49,122 nt of DNA from Natronorubrum halalkaliphilum (GTDB lineage: Archaea > Halobacteriota > Halobacteria > Halobacteriales > Natrialbaceae): assembly GCF_009834785.1 (NCBI RefSeq), contig NZ_WUYX01000002.1, positions 1-49,122 on the forward strand. Direction: 5' to 3'. The translations under genes were made by a program, and so were the position numbers. Numbering within the stretch: position 1 is the first letter of the stretch; every line of letters starts with the position of its first letter. The notes beneath the pieces are model-generated. The model searched no databases and was not told the DNA's origin. It saw only the letters and a program-made list of their open reading frames with translations. Positions 1 through 8,989 of this stretch are shown here, in pieces.

Positions 1-7
1 TTTCATT

Positions 8-51
8 GTCTGCTTGCTGCTGTTTGCTAGGCACATTCACAGCAAGCAGAC
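8..51. repeat. 12-bp inverted repeat at left edge
   Basis: GTCTGCTTGCTG (8-19) is perfectly mirrored by CAGCAAGCAGAC (40-51) around a 20-nt loop. It could be a hairpin terminator, a remnant of an insertion-sequence end or a protein-binding site. No open gene lies close enough to decide. The rest of 1-470 holds no gene I can support, only a small TGTCAT-ttg-ATGACA palindrome at 243-257. Confidence 0.5.
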
Positions 52-474
52 GTTCTAACTAAGCGGCTTTGTGAAGTACTGAGAATCTCTTGTGGAGGGA
101 GTTCCCCAGTCGATTGCCTCTCCGAACCGGTATCGGTTCCATCGTCCCTTGGCGGGTCATCAGCCATAGTGCTGTCTAAGTGAGTGGCTGAGTACTAAAT
201 ACCTCCGGCAGTCAATCATTCTAACCAACGGGATATGGCATATGTCATTTGATGACAGTATCAATAAGAGTTGTTAAAATGCAATAGTGGAATCTATCAG
301 CAGTCAGTGTTGGGTTCAGGTAGTTTATCGTAGCAACTGATACGATTTACACATTGGTCGCAACGCTATCATACGGCCAGATCTGGAGTGATTTTTAGTA
401 GCAACAGTAGGCGGTCACACGAGAAGTAGCCGTCTAGAGAAAAAGTATCAAATTATTTTACTCCCCCACCATTT

Positions 475-1225
475 CGGTCACGAACGTAACATAGGCGTTA
501 GAAATACCCACTCAGTATAGGATCCAAACCGATCAAGAGCCGTATTTTCATTGCTGGAAAACCGTCGAGTGAGCCACAACTTCTGTCGTGAACGAACCCA
601 AACCGAAAAGTCAAGGAGTATCTTCGGTGGACGCCCAAGATCCGCGACCAGGTGCGTTAGCCGGGTACGTCGATAGACGGCCGGGTATCGCGTGCAGGTC
701 AGACTACTGTGGCGTCCATTTCCCGCCGCTCTTTTCGGTTTCACTGAGCGCGTCCTGGTCGTCGGCGTCAGATCCACCGGCTGTTCGGAGTGGTTTCTGA
801 TAGCTCAATCCCGCTTCTTTGAGCAACCGTCGACAACTCGGGATCGAGTACTCGACATCGTACGTTTCCTCGAGATACTGCTGAGCGAGTCGCGGTGTCC
901 ACGCCGCCGCGTCAAAGCCAACCGTAGTAGGCGGTTCGTGGATGGTTTCCTGGAACTCTGTGTACTCGTTCTCTGAGAGCTTCCGCTTTCTCCCTGGCCG
1001 ATGAGCATCAGTTACAGCGTGCTCGATTGGCTCGTCGGTATCGAGTCGCTTGAGCCAGCTATATATCGTCCGCCGCTGGACATCGTGCCACTCGGCTAGC
1101 TCAGTCTGTGTGATTCCGTTTTTGTACGCGATCGCCGCTAATAGCCGTTGTGTCGGCTTCTTTCCCTCCACGTTCTCGAGGGCATCTTGCAATTCCTCGA
1201 TCGCGATTTCGTCGAGATGTTCCAT
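475..1225 (-). pseudogene. Decayed IS630-family transposase
   Basis: Reading leftwards from 1225, an intact 173-residue segment holds the helix-turn-helix half of an IS630-type transposase: a segment starting EHLDEIAIEELQDAL, then a LAEWHDVQRRTIYSWLKRL recognition region and a second winged-helix portion ending near residue 160. The DDE catalytic half should follow. Instead, in another frame downstream of about 720, I see stop-interrupted remnants such as RDTRPSIDVPG, then a stop, then RTWSRILGVHRRYSLTFRF, which resemble the IS630 catalytic-domain stretch usually reading RGTRPS..V.GQR.W. A later SLDGFP may correspond to the VLDGAP segment around the second Asp. Several stops, frame changes and probably an internal deletion make this a dead copy. 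The homology calls are from memory of the family. Confidence 0.7.
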
Positions 1226-1308
1226 TATGTCTACAAACGGGAAACGAGTAGAAAGTTCTAACGGTTATCGAGTCGGGTCACGCTAACTGGAGATTCTATC
1301 GGGAAAGC

Positions 1309-2445
1309 TCATGTATCGTGCTCTGCAAACGCATCGCCGGCATCCTTGGCCATCTCCTTGGCCTCGATGTGTGAGTAGGACGTTCGGACGACTTCTTCGC
1401 TGTTGTCCAGTAACCGCGCGGCGGCGGTAAAGCCGCGCTGGCGGACCATCACCTCACCAGCGCCGCGTCGGCCACCGTGTGGGGCGAGGTAGCCGTGTTT
1501 GTCGTCGAGATCGATTTCGGCGTCCGCACAGAGCCTTCGCATGATTCGCCGAGCACCGTCCGTGTTGATCGAGGGCGGTGCCAGATCGTACTCTCGGAGT
1601 GCGTCGAACACCTCGAGTTGCCCGGTGAGATCATCAACGACCGCTTCGACCTCACTCGCTTCCCACTCGTCGTTCCGTAACCCCGTTCGAAGCGTTTCGT
1701 AGAGCGTCGGCAGGTGAAACGTCGGGAACACCGGCCAGTCGTCACCGGCCGGATCGAGCAAATTTCTGTATCTCGACATAGGATTTATCGTTTGGTTCGT
1801 CAGCGACCGATCGGACCAGTCCTGTTTCTTCGCGAGAACCGTCATCTTCCGATCCTCGAGGGAGACATCCCCCCATTTGAGCCCGTTGCGGCGATCGTCT
1901 TTCGGATCCGCGAAGATCTCACCGCCGCGGACCCCGGAGTAACAGAGGACGTAGACGAGTGCTCGGTCGCGGAACTCTTTGAGCGCGTCGAGCCCCTTCT
2001 CGTCGGCAGCGTCGTGGGCGCACTTGTCTACGTGGCGGGTGATGGCCAGCCGGTGTTCGTCGGTCCAGGCCTGTTGGTCGCCCGACCGTCGACCGTCGTT
2101 TGCGGGCAGGGGCTCTTTCGCGACGTTTCGTTGCGCGTAGTTCGCCTCGAGAAGCCCCTCGCGAACACACCAGCCGATATAGGCGCTGACCTGCGCATAG
2201 TAGGTCCGAATCGTCCCCGGTGCGAGGTCGCGACTCGTGAGTTCTCGGGCGTACCGGCGAAACGTTCGTTCGTCCAGGTCCGCGAACGTCCCGTTCGAGC
2301 GGTGATCTTCCTCGAGCCACTCGAGGAAGTCCTCGACGCAGCGCTCGAGGTTCCGCCGATAGTTTCCGCTTTGCTCTCCGCCCTTCGATTTCGATCGGAG
2401 GAACTGCTCGAGGGGAGCTCCCACTGCTGTCGAATCTTGATTCAT
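1309..2445 (-). CDS. Tyrosine recombinase / phage-type integrase
   Basis: A 378-residue site-specific recombinase of the XerC/D-integrase superfamily. The N-terminal SAM-like DNA-binding domain covers about residues 10-105 and the catalytic domain about 125-365. The active-site set is visible: Arg173 in SGVRGGE, Lys206/207 in LAKKQ, the HxxR box at 323-326 (HGGR), and the Tyr nucleophile at 357 in RTSYSHIEA, so the enzyme should be active. Start is ATG at 2445. It lies next to a dead IS630 transposase and has a perfect 12-bp palindrome 80 bp upstream, which may be its operator. It may mobilise an element extending leftwards out of the window, or be left over from integration of the catabolic locus to the right; no att duplication was found by eye. 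Confidence 0.9.
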   Translation of the reverse strand: MNQDSTAVGAPLEQFLRSKSKGGEQSGNYRRNLERCVEDFLEWLEEDHRSNGTFADLDERTFRRYARELTSRDLAPGTIRTYYAQVSAYIGWCVREGLLEANYAQRNVAKEPLPANDGRRSGDQQAWTDEHRLAITRHVDKCAHDAADEKGLDALKEFRDRALVYVLCYSGVRGGEIFADPKDDRRNGLKWGDVSLEDRKMTVLAKKQDWSDRSLTNQTINPMSRYRNLLDPAGDDWPVFPTFHLPTLYETLRTGLRNDEWEASEVEAVVDDLTGQLEVFDALREYDLAPPSINTDGARRIMRRLCADAEIDLDDKHGYLAPHGGRRGAGEVMVRQRGFTAAARLLDNSEEVVRTSYSHIEAKEMAKDAGDAFAEHDT

Positions 2446-2524
2446 GCCTGCTCACCCTCGAGAGCCCGGATTCGGCTCGTTTCCATCGTTCGTGATTGAC
2501 AGAGGGAGGGGACTACCATAAAAC

Positions 2525-2554
2525 CACACTTGATTATTGAGCTAATCAAGTGTG
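2525..2554. promoter_or_regulatory. Perfect 12-bp palindrome upstream of the integrase
   Basis: CACACTTGATTA, a 6-nt spacer TTGAGC, and TAATCAAGTGTG form a perfect inverted repeat about 80 bp before the integrase start. Its symmetry and position fit an operator for a dimeric repressor or for the recombinase itself; it could also be a recombination core. The remainder of 2446-2814 contains no supported gene; an AT-rich stretch with TATTTAAAT near 2619 is a possible promoter element. Confidence 0.5.
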
Positions 2555-2814
2555 TTCTTCTGGCTGGTCTATTCGGGCGATATCGGTAGTGTGAGATCGT
2601 CTATGTGGCCAATCCCAACTATTTAAATCCCATAGTGCTATATAGAAAATTCGCAGTTATCCAAGGTTCAGGTGTGAATAACTCCGAACCGCGACCGTGC
2701 GTACATGTTCTGTGAGAACAACGGTTGACCCTGGTGACGTCTCCGGTCACTGATAGCGAACATGATGACCTCCTCGAGCAAGGTTTTTGATGCTGCCTAC
2801 CAGAAGAGGGCATA

Positions 2815-3834
2815 ATGCGTGCCATCGTTACCGACGGGAATAACGACATCTGGGAGGAAGACCGCGAGCGGCCCGTTCCGGGCGCCGGGGAAGCGCTCGT
2901 TCGAGTCCGAGCAGTCGGTATCTGCGGCAGCGATATCGGTCTGATTCGGGGCGAAGGGCCGCCGTGGACCGACTACCCCCTCGTTCCAGGGCACGAAGTT
3001 TGTGCCGAAGTCGTCGAACTCGGTCCCGGCATCGACTCGCTTTCGGTCGGCGACCGTGTCTCCCTCCACGGCTTCGTCTACTGTGGGACCTGCCGGGCGT
3101 GTCGCGAGGGCCGATACTACCAGTGTACCAGCCTCGAGGAAATCGGGTTTACCATCGACGGCGGCTACCGCGAGTACGCCGCCTTCCCCGTCGAAACCCT
3201 GCGGCCGCTCGAGGACGAAATCAACGACCTCGAGGCGACCCAGATCGATTCGGCGGGCTGTACATTGCACGCGCTGAAACGGGTCGAAACCTCATTTACT
3301 GACACAGCAGCGGTATTCGGCCCGGGCTCGTTGGGCCTGTTCGGCGTCCAACTCCTCAAAGCGAAGGGGATCGACGATATCGTTCTTACCGGCCTCCACG
3401 ATGAACGGTTAGCCGTCGGCGAGCGCTACGGCGCGGTGGAATCGATCAACATTCGCGAAACCGATCCCGCTAACGCGATCGACGACTACACGGACGGGAC
3501 TGGTATCGATCTGTGTCTCGAGGCCGCGGGCGCCGGGGACGTCGTCAATACCTGTCTGACGGTTGCGGGAACACAAGGATCGGTCATCCTCACCGGAGTC
3601 TTCGATGGGTCGCGAGAGATCGATCCGAACGATATCGTTGCGAAGGAACTCGAGGTCGTCGGCAGCGTGACTGCAGCCAACGCCGTGGACGAAATCGCGG
3701 CACTGTTCCGCACCGGCGACCTCTCAGTAGACGGCATCGTGACCCACGAATTCGACCTCGCGGAGTACGAAACGGCACTCGAGACCGTACGGAACCGCGA
3801 CGACGGCGTCATCAAAGCCGTCCTACGACCTTGA
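2815..3834 (+). CDS. Zinc-dependent medium-chain alcohol/polyol dehydrogenase
   Basis: A 339-residue MDR-superfamily dehydrogenase. Catalytic-zinc motifs GICGSD (Cys37) and PGHE lie in the N-terminal GroES-like domain, and a four-Cys structural-zinc loop follows (CGTCRACREGRYYQC, about 93-107). The Rossmann domain carries a GPGSLGLFGVQLL nucleotide-binding loop near 171. The family includes sorbitol, threonine and galactitol dehydrogenases using NAD(P). It opens the catabolic locus and faces a PLP enzyme that may act on sugar-derived amino acids, so an oxidised sugar or sugar-alcohol substrate is plausible, as is oxidation of lactate-derived or other alcohols. Substrate cannot be read from sequence. 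ATG start; no overlapping neighbours. Confidence 0.85.
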   Translation: MRAIVTDGNNDIWEEDRERPVPGAGEALVRVRAVGICGSDIGLIRGEGPPWTDYPLVPGHEVCAEVVELGPGIDSLSVGDRVSLHGFVYCGTCRACREGRYYQCTSLEEIGFTIDGGYREYAAFPVETLRPLEDEINDLEATQIDSAGCTLHALKRVETSFTDTAAVFGPGSLGLFGVQLLKAKGIDDIVLTGLHDERLAVGERYGAVESINIRETDPANAIDDYTDGTGIDLCLEAAGAGDVVNTCLTVAGTQGSVILTGVFDGSREIDPNDIVAKELEVVGSVTAANAVDEIAALFRTGDLSVDGIVTHEFDLAEYETALETVRNRDDGVIKAVLRP

Positions 3835-4017
3835 GTTCCCCCGCACTGCAGGCATCGCCTGTGCAGCCCGTTCCTTACAGCAAAAATGATCGGCGCGGAT
3901 CGGAAACCCGGAAGCCGTGAAAACGAGCGTGGCTGTATCGAACTCAAGAGTGTCGGCTCATACCTCGTGAGGAGTGTCTAGACGGTTCAGCAGTTCCCAC
4001 AGTCGGAGGTGATGTGT

Positions 4018-5220
4018 TCAGAGATACGTTCGAAGACGCTCCAGAACGTATTCGGCTTCGTCGTCCGTGAGACACATCGGATTGATCGTCAACGCGTCTG
4101 CATCGAGGTCGTCCGCACCGACGTAAATCCGGGGATGTTCCGTTCGAAGGCCACGGACGATATCGACCGCACTCGAATCGGCGACTGAGGCATCGACCGA
4201 GACGACAACTTCCGGTGCCACAGAGGTCTTTTCGGCCGCAGTCAGTCTCGTCTCGACTCCCGGAGACTCTGCAAGCTCCTGGGCAATTCGTTCGGATCGC
4301 GCGCGCCAGACCGTGGCGTTCTCGTCGTGATCGTCTTCGAGGAAGGCCGTGAGTGCGGTAATGAGCCCGACGAGTTCCTCTTTCCCGACTTTCATGCCTC
4401 GGCCGATGCCCTGTCTGGGAACGCCACCCAGTTCCTCGACATCGAGCAACGACGACGGCGGCGTCCACGCGGGTTCGGCTGCGTGCATATCGAGGTGTTG
4501 TGCCGCGACGGATCGAATGAGGTCCTCACGACCAGCGAGTATGCCGGTCGTCTGCGGGCCGCGAATCGCTTTACCGCCGCTGAACGCGACGAGGTCGACA
4601 CCAAGATCGACGAATCGGTTGAGATTCGTGACCGGCGGGAGTTCCGCTGCGGCGTCGACGATCACCGGAACGTCGTGGTCGTGAGCGATTTCGACGACGG
4701 TCTCGAGCGGTGGATCGGTGTAGGACTTTTGCATGTACGCGACCGCGGCCGTCTCCTCGGAGATTGCCCGATCGATCTCCCAGGGTTCGGTGTTGACCGA
4801 CCCGGTGCCGAGGTGTGCATCGTTCGTGCCGACATCGACGATGGACGCACCGGCGACACGGTAGGCGTGATCGTATCCAGAGCGGTGGGTTCGCGGAATG
4901 ACGATTTCGTCCGCCAGTCCGTCCGTGTCCGGTAGTTGAGCCATCGCCTCGAGATCCGTCCCGGCGATTGCCGCCGCCGCAGCCATCGTCAGACAGGCGC
5001 TGGCACCCGAACAGACGTAGCCCGCCTCGGCGCCGGTCGCGTCCTGAATCAGCGTCGATGCTCGCGCTTGCAGATCGGAGATCCGAGCGAACCCGTCGGC
5101 CGCTCGCTGCATCGCATCGGCGGCTTCCGGTCTGATTCGGCTCCCACCGATTCGCGTTTTCGTCCCCGTGGCGTTGATCACGGGTGATACCCCAATCTCT
5201 TCGTAGATCGAGTCGGTCAT
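4018..5220 (-). CDS. SelA/DgaE-like PLP enzyme, candidate amino-sugar-acid ammonia lyase
   Basis: A 400-residue fold-type-I PLP enzyme. The N-terminus INATGTKTRIGGSRI (about 15-29), the cofactor-binding Asp in VIVDAAAELPP (Asp189) and the Schiff-base lysine in SGGKAIRGPQ (Lys217) match the selenocysteine-synthase-like (SelA-like) branch. That branch includes D-glucosaminate-6-phosphate ammonia-lyase (DgaE), which beta-eliminates the 3-OH of a 2-amino-2-deoxy-aldonate to give 2-keto-3-deoxy-gluconate-6-P and ammonia. A real SelA role is unlikely, because haloarchaea lack this bacterial selenocysteine route. Neighbours are a deacetylase, a dehydrogenase and RidA, all consistent with amino-sugar-acid breakdown. 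It diverges from the PIG-L gene, and the AT-rich gap 5221-5300 holds likely promoters for both. Family confidence is high; substrate is inferred. Confidence 0.8.
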   Translation of the reverse strand: MTDSIYEEIGVSPVINATGTKTRIGGSRIRPEAADAMQRAADGFARISDLQARASTLIQDATGAEAGYVCSGASACLTMAAAAAIAGTDLEAMAQLPDTDGLADEIVIPRTHRSGYDHAYRVAGASIVDVGTNDAHLGTGSVNTEPWEIDRAISEETAAVAYMQKSYTDPPLETVVEIAHDHDVPVIVDAAAELPPVTNLNRFVDLGVDLVAFSGGKAIRGPQTTGILAGREDLIRSVAAQHLDMHAAEPAWTPPSSLLDVEELGGVPRQGIGRGMKVGKEELVGLITALTAFLEDDHDENATVWRARSERIAQELAESPGVETRLTAAEKTSVAPEVVVSVDASVADSSAVDIVRGLRTEHPRIYVGADDLDADALTINPMCLTDDEAEYVLERLRTYL

Positions 5221-5318
5221 AGCCGATCCTACGGGTAACTAATAAATAAGAATAGGGGACCGGGGCGCTCCGACCGGGAATCCGCGTATCGCTCGGTTTT
5301 AAGAACGATGACTGCGTT

Positions 5319-6026
5319 ATGCCCACCATGCGCATACTTGCAGTAGTTGCACATCCTGACGATGCGGACATCTTCTGTGGCGGAACACTGGCCAAACACG
5401 CCGATCAGGGCGACGATGTCACCATCGCTCATCTGACCGCTGGCGAATACGGCGGCTTCGAGACCACGGAAGACGAAATCGCAGCCACCCGAAAGGCGGA
5501 AGCCACGCGTTCCGCTGAAACGCTCGGCTGTGAGTGTACCTTTCTCGGGTTCAAAGACGGACGTCTCGAGAACACCATCGAGAATCGACTCGAAATCGTT
5601 GATACCATCCGGGAGTACGAACCCGATTTACTGATCACTCACTACGAGGACGATATGCATCCCGACCATCGTGTGACGGCCACACTGGTTACCGACGCCT
5701 ACTACATGGCGTCGTTGCCGATGGTCGAAACGGATCACGAGCCACACGACCCGGACAACGTCTACTTCTTCGGCAAACCGACTGCCGACTTCGAACCCGA
5801 CGTATACATCGATATTACCGGCTATCTCGAGCAGAAAACCGACGCGATCGAACACCACGAGTCCCAGGTCGTGTTTCTACAGGAACACGGCGGCATCGAC
5901 GACGAGTACGATAACCTGCTCGAGAGCGTACGCGCGAAAGCCCAGGTGCTGGGGACGAAATCCGGCGTCACCGCCGCGGAAGGCTACCGTCGTCATCACA
6001 CGATTGCAGCGGAGGGGCTTCGATGA
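5319..6026 (+). CDS. PIG-L/LmbE-family N-acetylglucosamine deacetylase
   Basis: A 235-residue zinc deacetylase. AHPDDADIFCGG at 11-22 supplies the His and Asp zinc ligands plus the general base, and HPDH at 114-117 supplies the third ligand. The family removes acetyl groups from GlcNAc-type substrates: GlcNAc-PI, mycothiol precursors and, in Thermococcales, GlcNAc or diacetylchitobiose. A soluble cytoplasmic protein of usual length. A TTTTAA box near 5296 fits a nearly leaderless transcript from ATG 5319 or the alternative in-frame ATG 5328. It overlaps the next gene by ATGA, so the two are almost certainly co-translated. In this setting N-deacetylation of GlcNAc, MurNAc or their phosphates is the likely job. 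Confidence 0.9.
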   Translation: MPTMRILAVVAHPDDADIFCGGTLAKHADQGDDVTIAHLTAGEYGGFETTEDEIAATRKAEATRSAETLGCECTFLGFKDGRLENTIENRLEIVDTIREYEPDLLITHYEDDMHPDHRVTATLVTDAYYMASLPMVETDHEPHDPDNVYFFGKPTADFEPDVYIDITGYLEQKTDAIEHHESQVVFLQEHGGIDDEYDNLLESVRAKAQVLGTKSGVTAAEGYRRHHTIAAEGLR

Positions 6027-7039
6027 GTGATGACCTCGAGCGAGGAACGAGCTATTTCGGCGTTCGAAACGTCGAACACGCTGAACGGGACCTCGAGCGG
6101 TTCGATGAAGCAGGGCTGAACGCAGTCTTGCACACCTTCAGCGAGCGCGATTACGAGTACTATCAGGGGACGATGGAGCGTATCGTCGAGAAAAGTCACG
6201 ACCGCGGCTTTACCGTCTACGTCAACCCCTGGGGAGTCGGTCGCGTTTTCGGCGGCGAAGCCGTGTCGGAGTTTATCGGCCGTCGCGCCGACGCCAGACA
6301 GGTGTTATCTACCGGAGAGGGGGTTCCCGCCGCCTGTTTTTCGAATCCGACGTTTCGTCGGTTCGTTCGCAACTGGACGAAAGCCGCCGTGGAGACGGGG
6401 GCCGATGTCGTGTTCTGGGACGAGCCACACTGGTTCATCGCCGACTGGGCAGATATTTCGGTGCCCGAGACTGCGTGGACCTGCCACTGCGAGCACTGTC
6501 AACGGGCATTCGAAGCGCAGTACGGAGAGTCGCTGCCGACCGATCCGACACCGCAGACGGACGCGTTCAGAGAGGACATGTTGCTCGAATTTTTGGACGA
6601 GATGATGGAACTCGTACACGGTCTGGGAGCACGAAACGCCGTCTGTCTGTTACCAAGGGAGGATACCGAGCACGGTCTCTCCGACTGGGAGTCGCTCGCA
6701 GCGAACGAGTTCCTCGATATTTTTGCGACCGATCCGTACTGGGCCGCGTTTCCCCACGCCACCGGGCCGGAATCGTTCGTGGGCGAGTACACCGACCGTG
6801 TCGTCTCCCTGGCGAACGAACACGACGTCGACAGTCAGATCTGGATTCAAGGATTCCGCCTTGACGACGAGCCGTCGACGATCGAGGCCGTCAAAACGGC
6901 AACCGAAACTGCCGTCGAAGGCGGCGTCGACAGCGTCTTCATGTGGGGCTATGACGGCTGTCGGTCCATTTCGAGCATCGCCTGTGACGATCCCGATGCC
7001 GTCTGGAACGCGTACCTCGAGACGGTCCCGTCGTCGTAG
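6023..7039 (+). CDS. Glycosidase-like (beta/alpha)8 protein with CxCxxC motif
   Basis: A 338-residue cytoplasmic protein with no signal or membrane segment. The pattern of beta-strand ends (VYVNPWGVGR, DVVFWDEPHWF about 130-140, AVCLLPRED, DIFATDPYW, SQIWIQGF, SVFMWGYDGC) fits a TIM-barrel glycoside-hydrolase-like fold. The acidic pair in FWDEPHW at a strand end is the best catalytic candidate. A CHCEHCQRAFEAQYG motif follows, of the CxCxxC...F..xYG type seen in poorly characterised GHL families (GHL6-like), and could bind a metal. It overlaps the deacetylase by four bases and shares its motif type with the gene at 9023. Function unknown; an acetylated amino-sugar glycoside is a reasonable guess from its partner. 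Confidence 0.7.
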   Translation: MSDDLERGTSYFGVRNVEHAERDLERFDEAGLNAVLHTFSERDYEYYQGTMERIVEKSHDRGFTVYVNPWGVGRVFGGEAVSEFIGRRADARQVLSTGEGVPAACFSNPTFRRFVRNWTKAAVETGADVVFWDEPHWFIADWADISVPETAWTCHCEHCQRAFEAQYGESLPTDPTPQTDAFREDMLLEFLDEMMELVHGLGARNAVCLLPREDTEHGLSDWESLAANEFLDIFATDPYWAAFPHATGPESFVGEYTDRVVSLANEHDVDSQIWIQGFRLDDEPSTIEAVKTATETAVEGGVDSVFMWGYDGCRSISSIACDDPDAVWNAYLETVPSS

Positions 7040-7080
7040 TCGAACAGTTCCCGCTCGTCTCCTTTCCCGTTCGTTGGCCG

Positions 7081-7923
7081 CTATTCGCCGTCCGCCGTCT
7101 CGGCCGAGTGGACGTGTACGGAGAGTGCCTGAACGACGGTCGCGAGTTCCTCCGCCAATCGATCGAACAGCTCGCGGCCTTTCGCCGCCGATGCGAGGTC
7201 CGGGTCGCCAATCGCTCCTGAGGAGGAGTACGACTCGAACGGCCGATAGACCGAGAGCGGCCCGGAATCGAGCAAGTCTGTATCGCCGTACACGAGCGGT
7301 TCATCAAGCGGCGTCGCCTCCCGTGGCCCATCGCGAACCAGGTCGGGAAAGAGATGCAAAAGCAGCGACGTCTCGAACTCGCCACCGTGGGCCATCCCAC
7401 CGGGATCGCTGTCTCGAATCTCGTCGATGAACGGTTCGGCCAGCGAAAAGTAGGTGAGCCCCGTCACTGTCACGTCGGGGTGTTCAGCCCCGATTTCACT
7501 GACCGCAGCCCCGACGAGTGGACCATTCCCGCCGTGACCATTGACCAGCAACACGGCATCGAACCCGTTCTCGAGCGCGCTCGAGACGATGTCGGTCAGG
7601 ACGGCCAGTGCGGTGTCAAAGGAGAGCGTTAGCGTACCCCCAAACGACAGATGGTGGGGTGAGTAGCCGCTCCAGACGGGCGGCGTGACGAGAGCGGGAC
7701 ACTCCTCGACGAGTGACACGCCGCACATTGTAACCGCAGACGCGAGGAGCGTATCGGTTCCGACGGGAAGATGTCGCCCGTGCTGTTCGACACTGCCGAC
7801 GGGAACGAGTACCACCGATCCATCCTGTTCGCCGATCTCGCGGGTCTCGCCGGCCGTTTTGCTGAACCACGACTGCGAGTGTGTAAACAGATCACCAATC
7901 ACAAGCGGTGCCTCTCGACACAT
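7081..7923 (-). CDS. Creatininase-family amidohydrolase
   Basis: A 280-residue member of the creatininase/ArfB/MftE family of metal-dependent hydrolases acting on cyclic amides, formamides or peptide ends. The hallmark metal-ligand segments are present: SVEQHGRHLPVGTD (about 44-57, Glu/His/Asp), VNGHGGN (about 128-134) and GMAHGGEFETS (His and Glu, about 174-184). ATG start at 7923. Haloarchaea use a relative (ArfB) in F420/riboflavin synthesis, but this copy is embedded in a sugar-catabolic locus next to RidA, which suggests a degradative role. Opening of a lactam or amide formed from an amino-sugar acid is chemically attractive but unproven. Confidence 0.85.
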   Translation of the reverse strand: MCREAPLVIGDLFTHSQSWFSKTAGETREIGEQDGSVVLVPVGSVEQHGRHLPVGTDTLLASAVTMCGVSLVEECPALVTPPVWSGYSPHHLSFGGTLTLSFDTALAVLTDIVSSALENGFDAVLLVNGHGGNGPLVGAAVSEIGAEHPDVTVTGLTYFSLAEPFIDEIRDSDPGGMAHGGEFETSLLLHLFPDLVRDGPREATPLDEPLVYGDTDLLDSGPLSVYRPFESYSSSGAIGDPDLASAAKGRELFDRLAEELATVVQALSVHVHSAETADGE

Positions 7924-7960
7924 CTACAAAAAGGTTCGTTCACGCCACCGGCCGACGTGA

Positions 7961-8335
7961 TCAGACGGAGGCAACGACTTCGATTTCGACCCCGATATCG
8001 ATCGGCAGGTCCTCGACTTGCACTGCACTCCGAGCCGGATACGGGTCGGTCATGTACTCGCCGTACACCTCGTTGATCGCGTCGTAGTCGTCCATATCCT
8101 GCACGAATACGGTGACTTTGACGACGTCCTCGAGAGAGGCGTCTCCCGCTCGAAGCACCGCGTCGATGTTCTCGAGCGTACGCTCCGTCTGGGCGGCGAT
8201 ATCGCCGTCGATGATCTCGCCGGTGTCGGGATCAACTGGTCCCTGCCCGGAGACGTAGATTCGATCGCCGTCTCGAACGCCCTGTGAGAACGGACCGATA
8301 CTGGCTGGTGCATCGTCTGTCGATAATGGGTGCAT
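7961..8335 (-). CDS. ridA: RidA-family enamine/imine deaminase
   Basis: A 124-residue YjgF/YER057c/UK114 protein of standard length. The conserved Arg sits in PYPARSAVQVEDLP (about 98-111) with the Glu in VEIEVVAS near the C-terminus, and the GPFSQGV and YVSGQGPVDPDTGE segments are typical. RidA hydrolyses 2-aminoacrylate-type enamines and imines released by PLP-dependent eliminases. It ends close to the start of the creatininase-family gene on the same strand (37-bp gap) and shares the locus with a PLP ammonia-lyase-like enzyme, so it probably drains the enamine that enzyme makes. The TATA region lies just to the right of 8335. Confidence 0.92.
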   Translation of the reverse strand: MHPLSTDDAPASIGPFSQGVRDGDRIYVSGQGPVDPDTGEIIDGDIAAQTERTLENIDAVLRAGDASLEDVVKVTVFVQDMDDYDAINEVYGEYMTDPYPARSAVQVEDLPIDIGVEIEVVASV

Positions 8336-8542
8336 CCGGTCTCACGTTACGAGAGCCCGGTAATAAAGATACGGCGTGAGGAGTGTGAGACGATCCGCTG
8401 TCGGTCAGTATCGGTTTCCCGCGACCGATTCGTAGGAGTGCTAATACGGTCCGTCGTCGTTCGGTATCGTCCCGTTCGATCGATCACCGACCGGACGCAC
8501 CAACGGACCGTACGAGACGTCGGGAAAGCGGCCCGTCCGGGA

Positions 8543-8896
8543 TTACGACTGTAGATTGCCCTTCGACTCCCAGATCGATTCCATCATGTCCGCAAAGACG
8601 GCCGTCCGAAGCGGGACGCCCTCCTCAGTCGTCTCCGAGAGGTCACAGTCTTCGATCTGGTCGACAAACGACTGCCGGTAGGTCATCCCGGCAAGCGTCT
8701 CGCGAACGTCGAACGTCAGTTCGCCGTCGGTATCCGTCTCGAGCCACGCCGCCGCCCGTTCTCGCTCGCCATACTCGAGCGTGTAGGTCTCGCCGAGCAA
8801 CGCAAGCAGCGTATCGGCCTCACCTACTTCGATCCACCCGTCGTCCGTCTCCAGGTAGTAGACCCCGTCGGAGAACCGCGAATCGTATCGACGCAT
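8543..8896 (-). CDS. Small acidic protein of unknown function
   Basis: I chose the ATG at 8896 (MRRYDSRFSDGVYYLETDDG), giving 117 residues; a longer reading to 8959 adds basic residues that look non-coding. The protein is acidic and probably cytoplasmic, with a beta-rich N-terminus and helical C-terminus, and I recognise no family. It is divergent from the glycosidase-like gene at 9023 and separated by an AT-rich promoter region. It could be a halo-specific accessory of the catabolic locus. Confidence 0.55.
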   Translation of the reverse strand: MRRYDSRFSDGVYYLETDDGWIEVGEADTLLALLGETYTLEYGERERAAAWLETDTDGELTFDVRETLAGMTYRQSFVDQIEDCDLSETTEEGVPLRTAVFADMMESIWESKGNLQS

Positions 8897-8989
8897 ACCG
8901 TCCCAATTCCCCCGGATCGGTATAAATTTCGGGGACGTGAACGATCGATCTCCGCACACGACGGCCCGTTCGCCACCGATAGGTGGAAA

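Noticed and set aside
4018-5220. Assignment as selenocysteine synthase SelA
   Set aside because: No selenocysteine system is expected in haloarchaea and the context is sugar catabolism; DgaE-like is a better fit.
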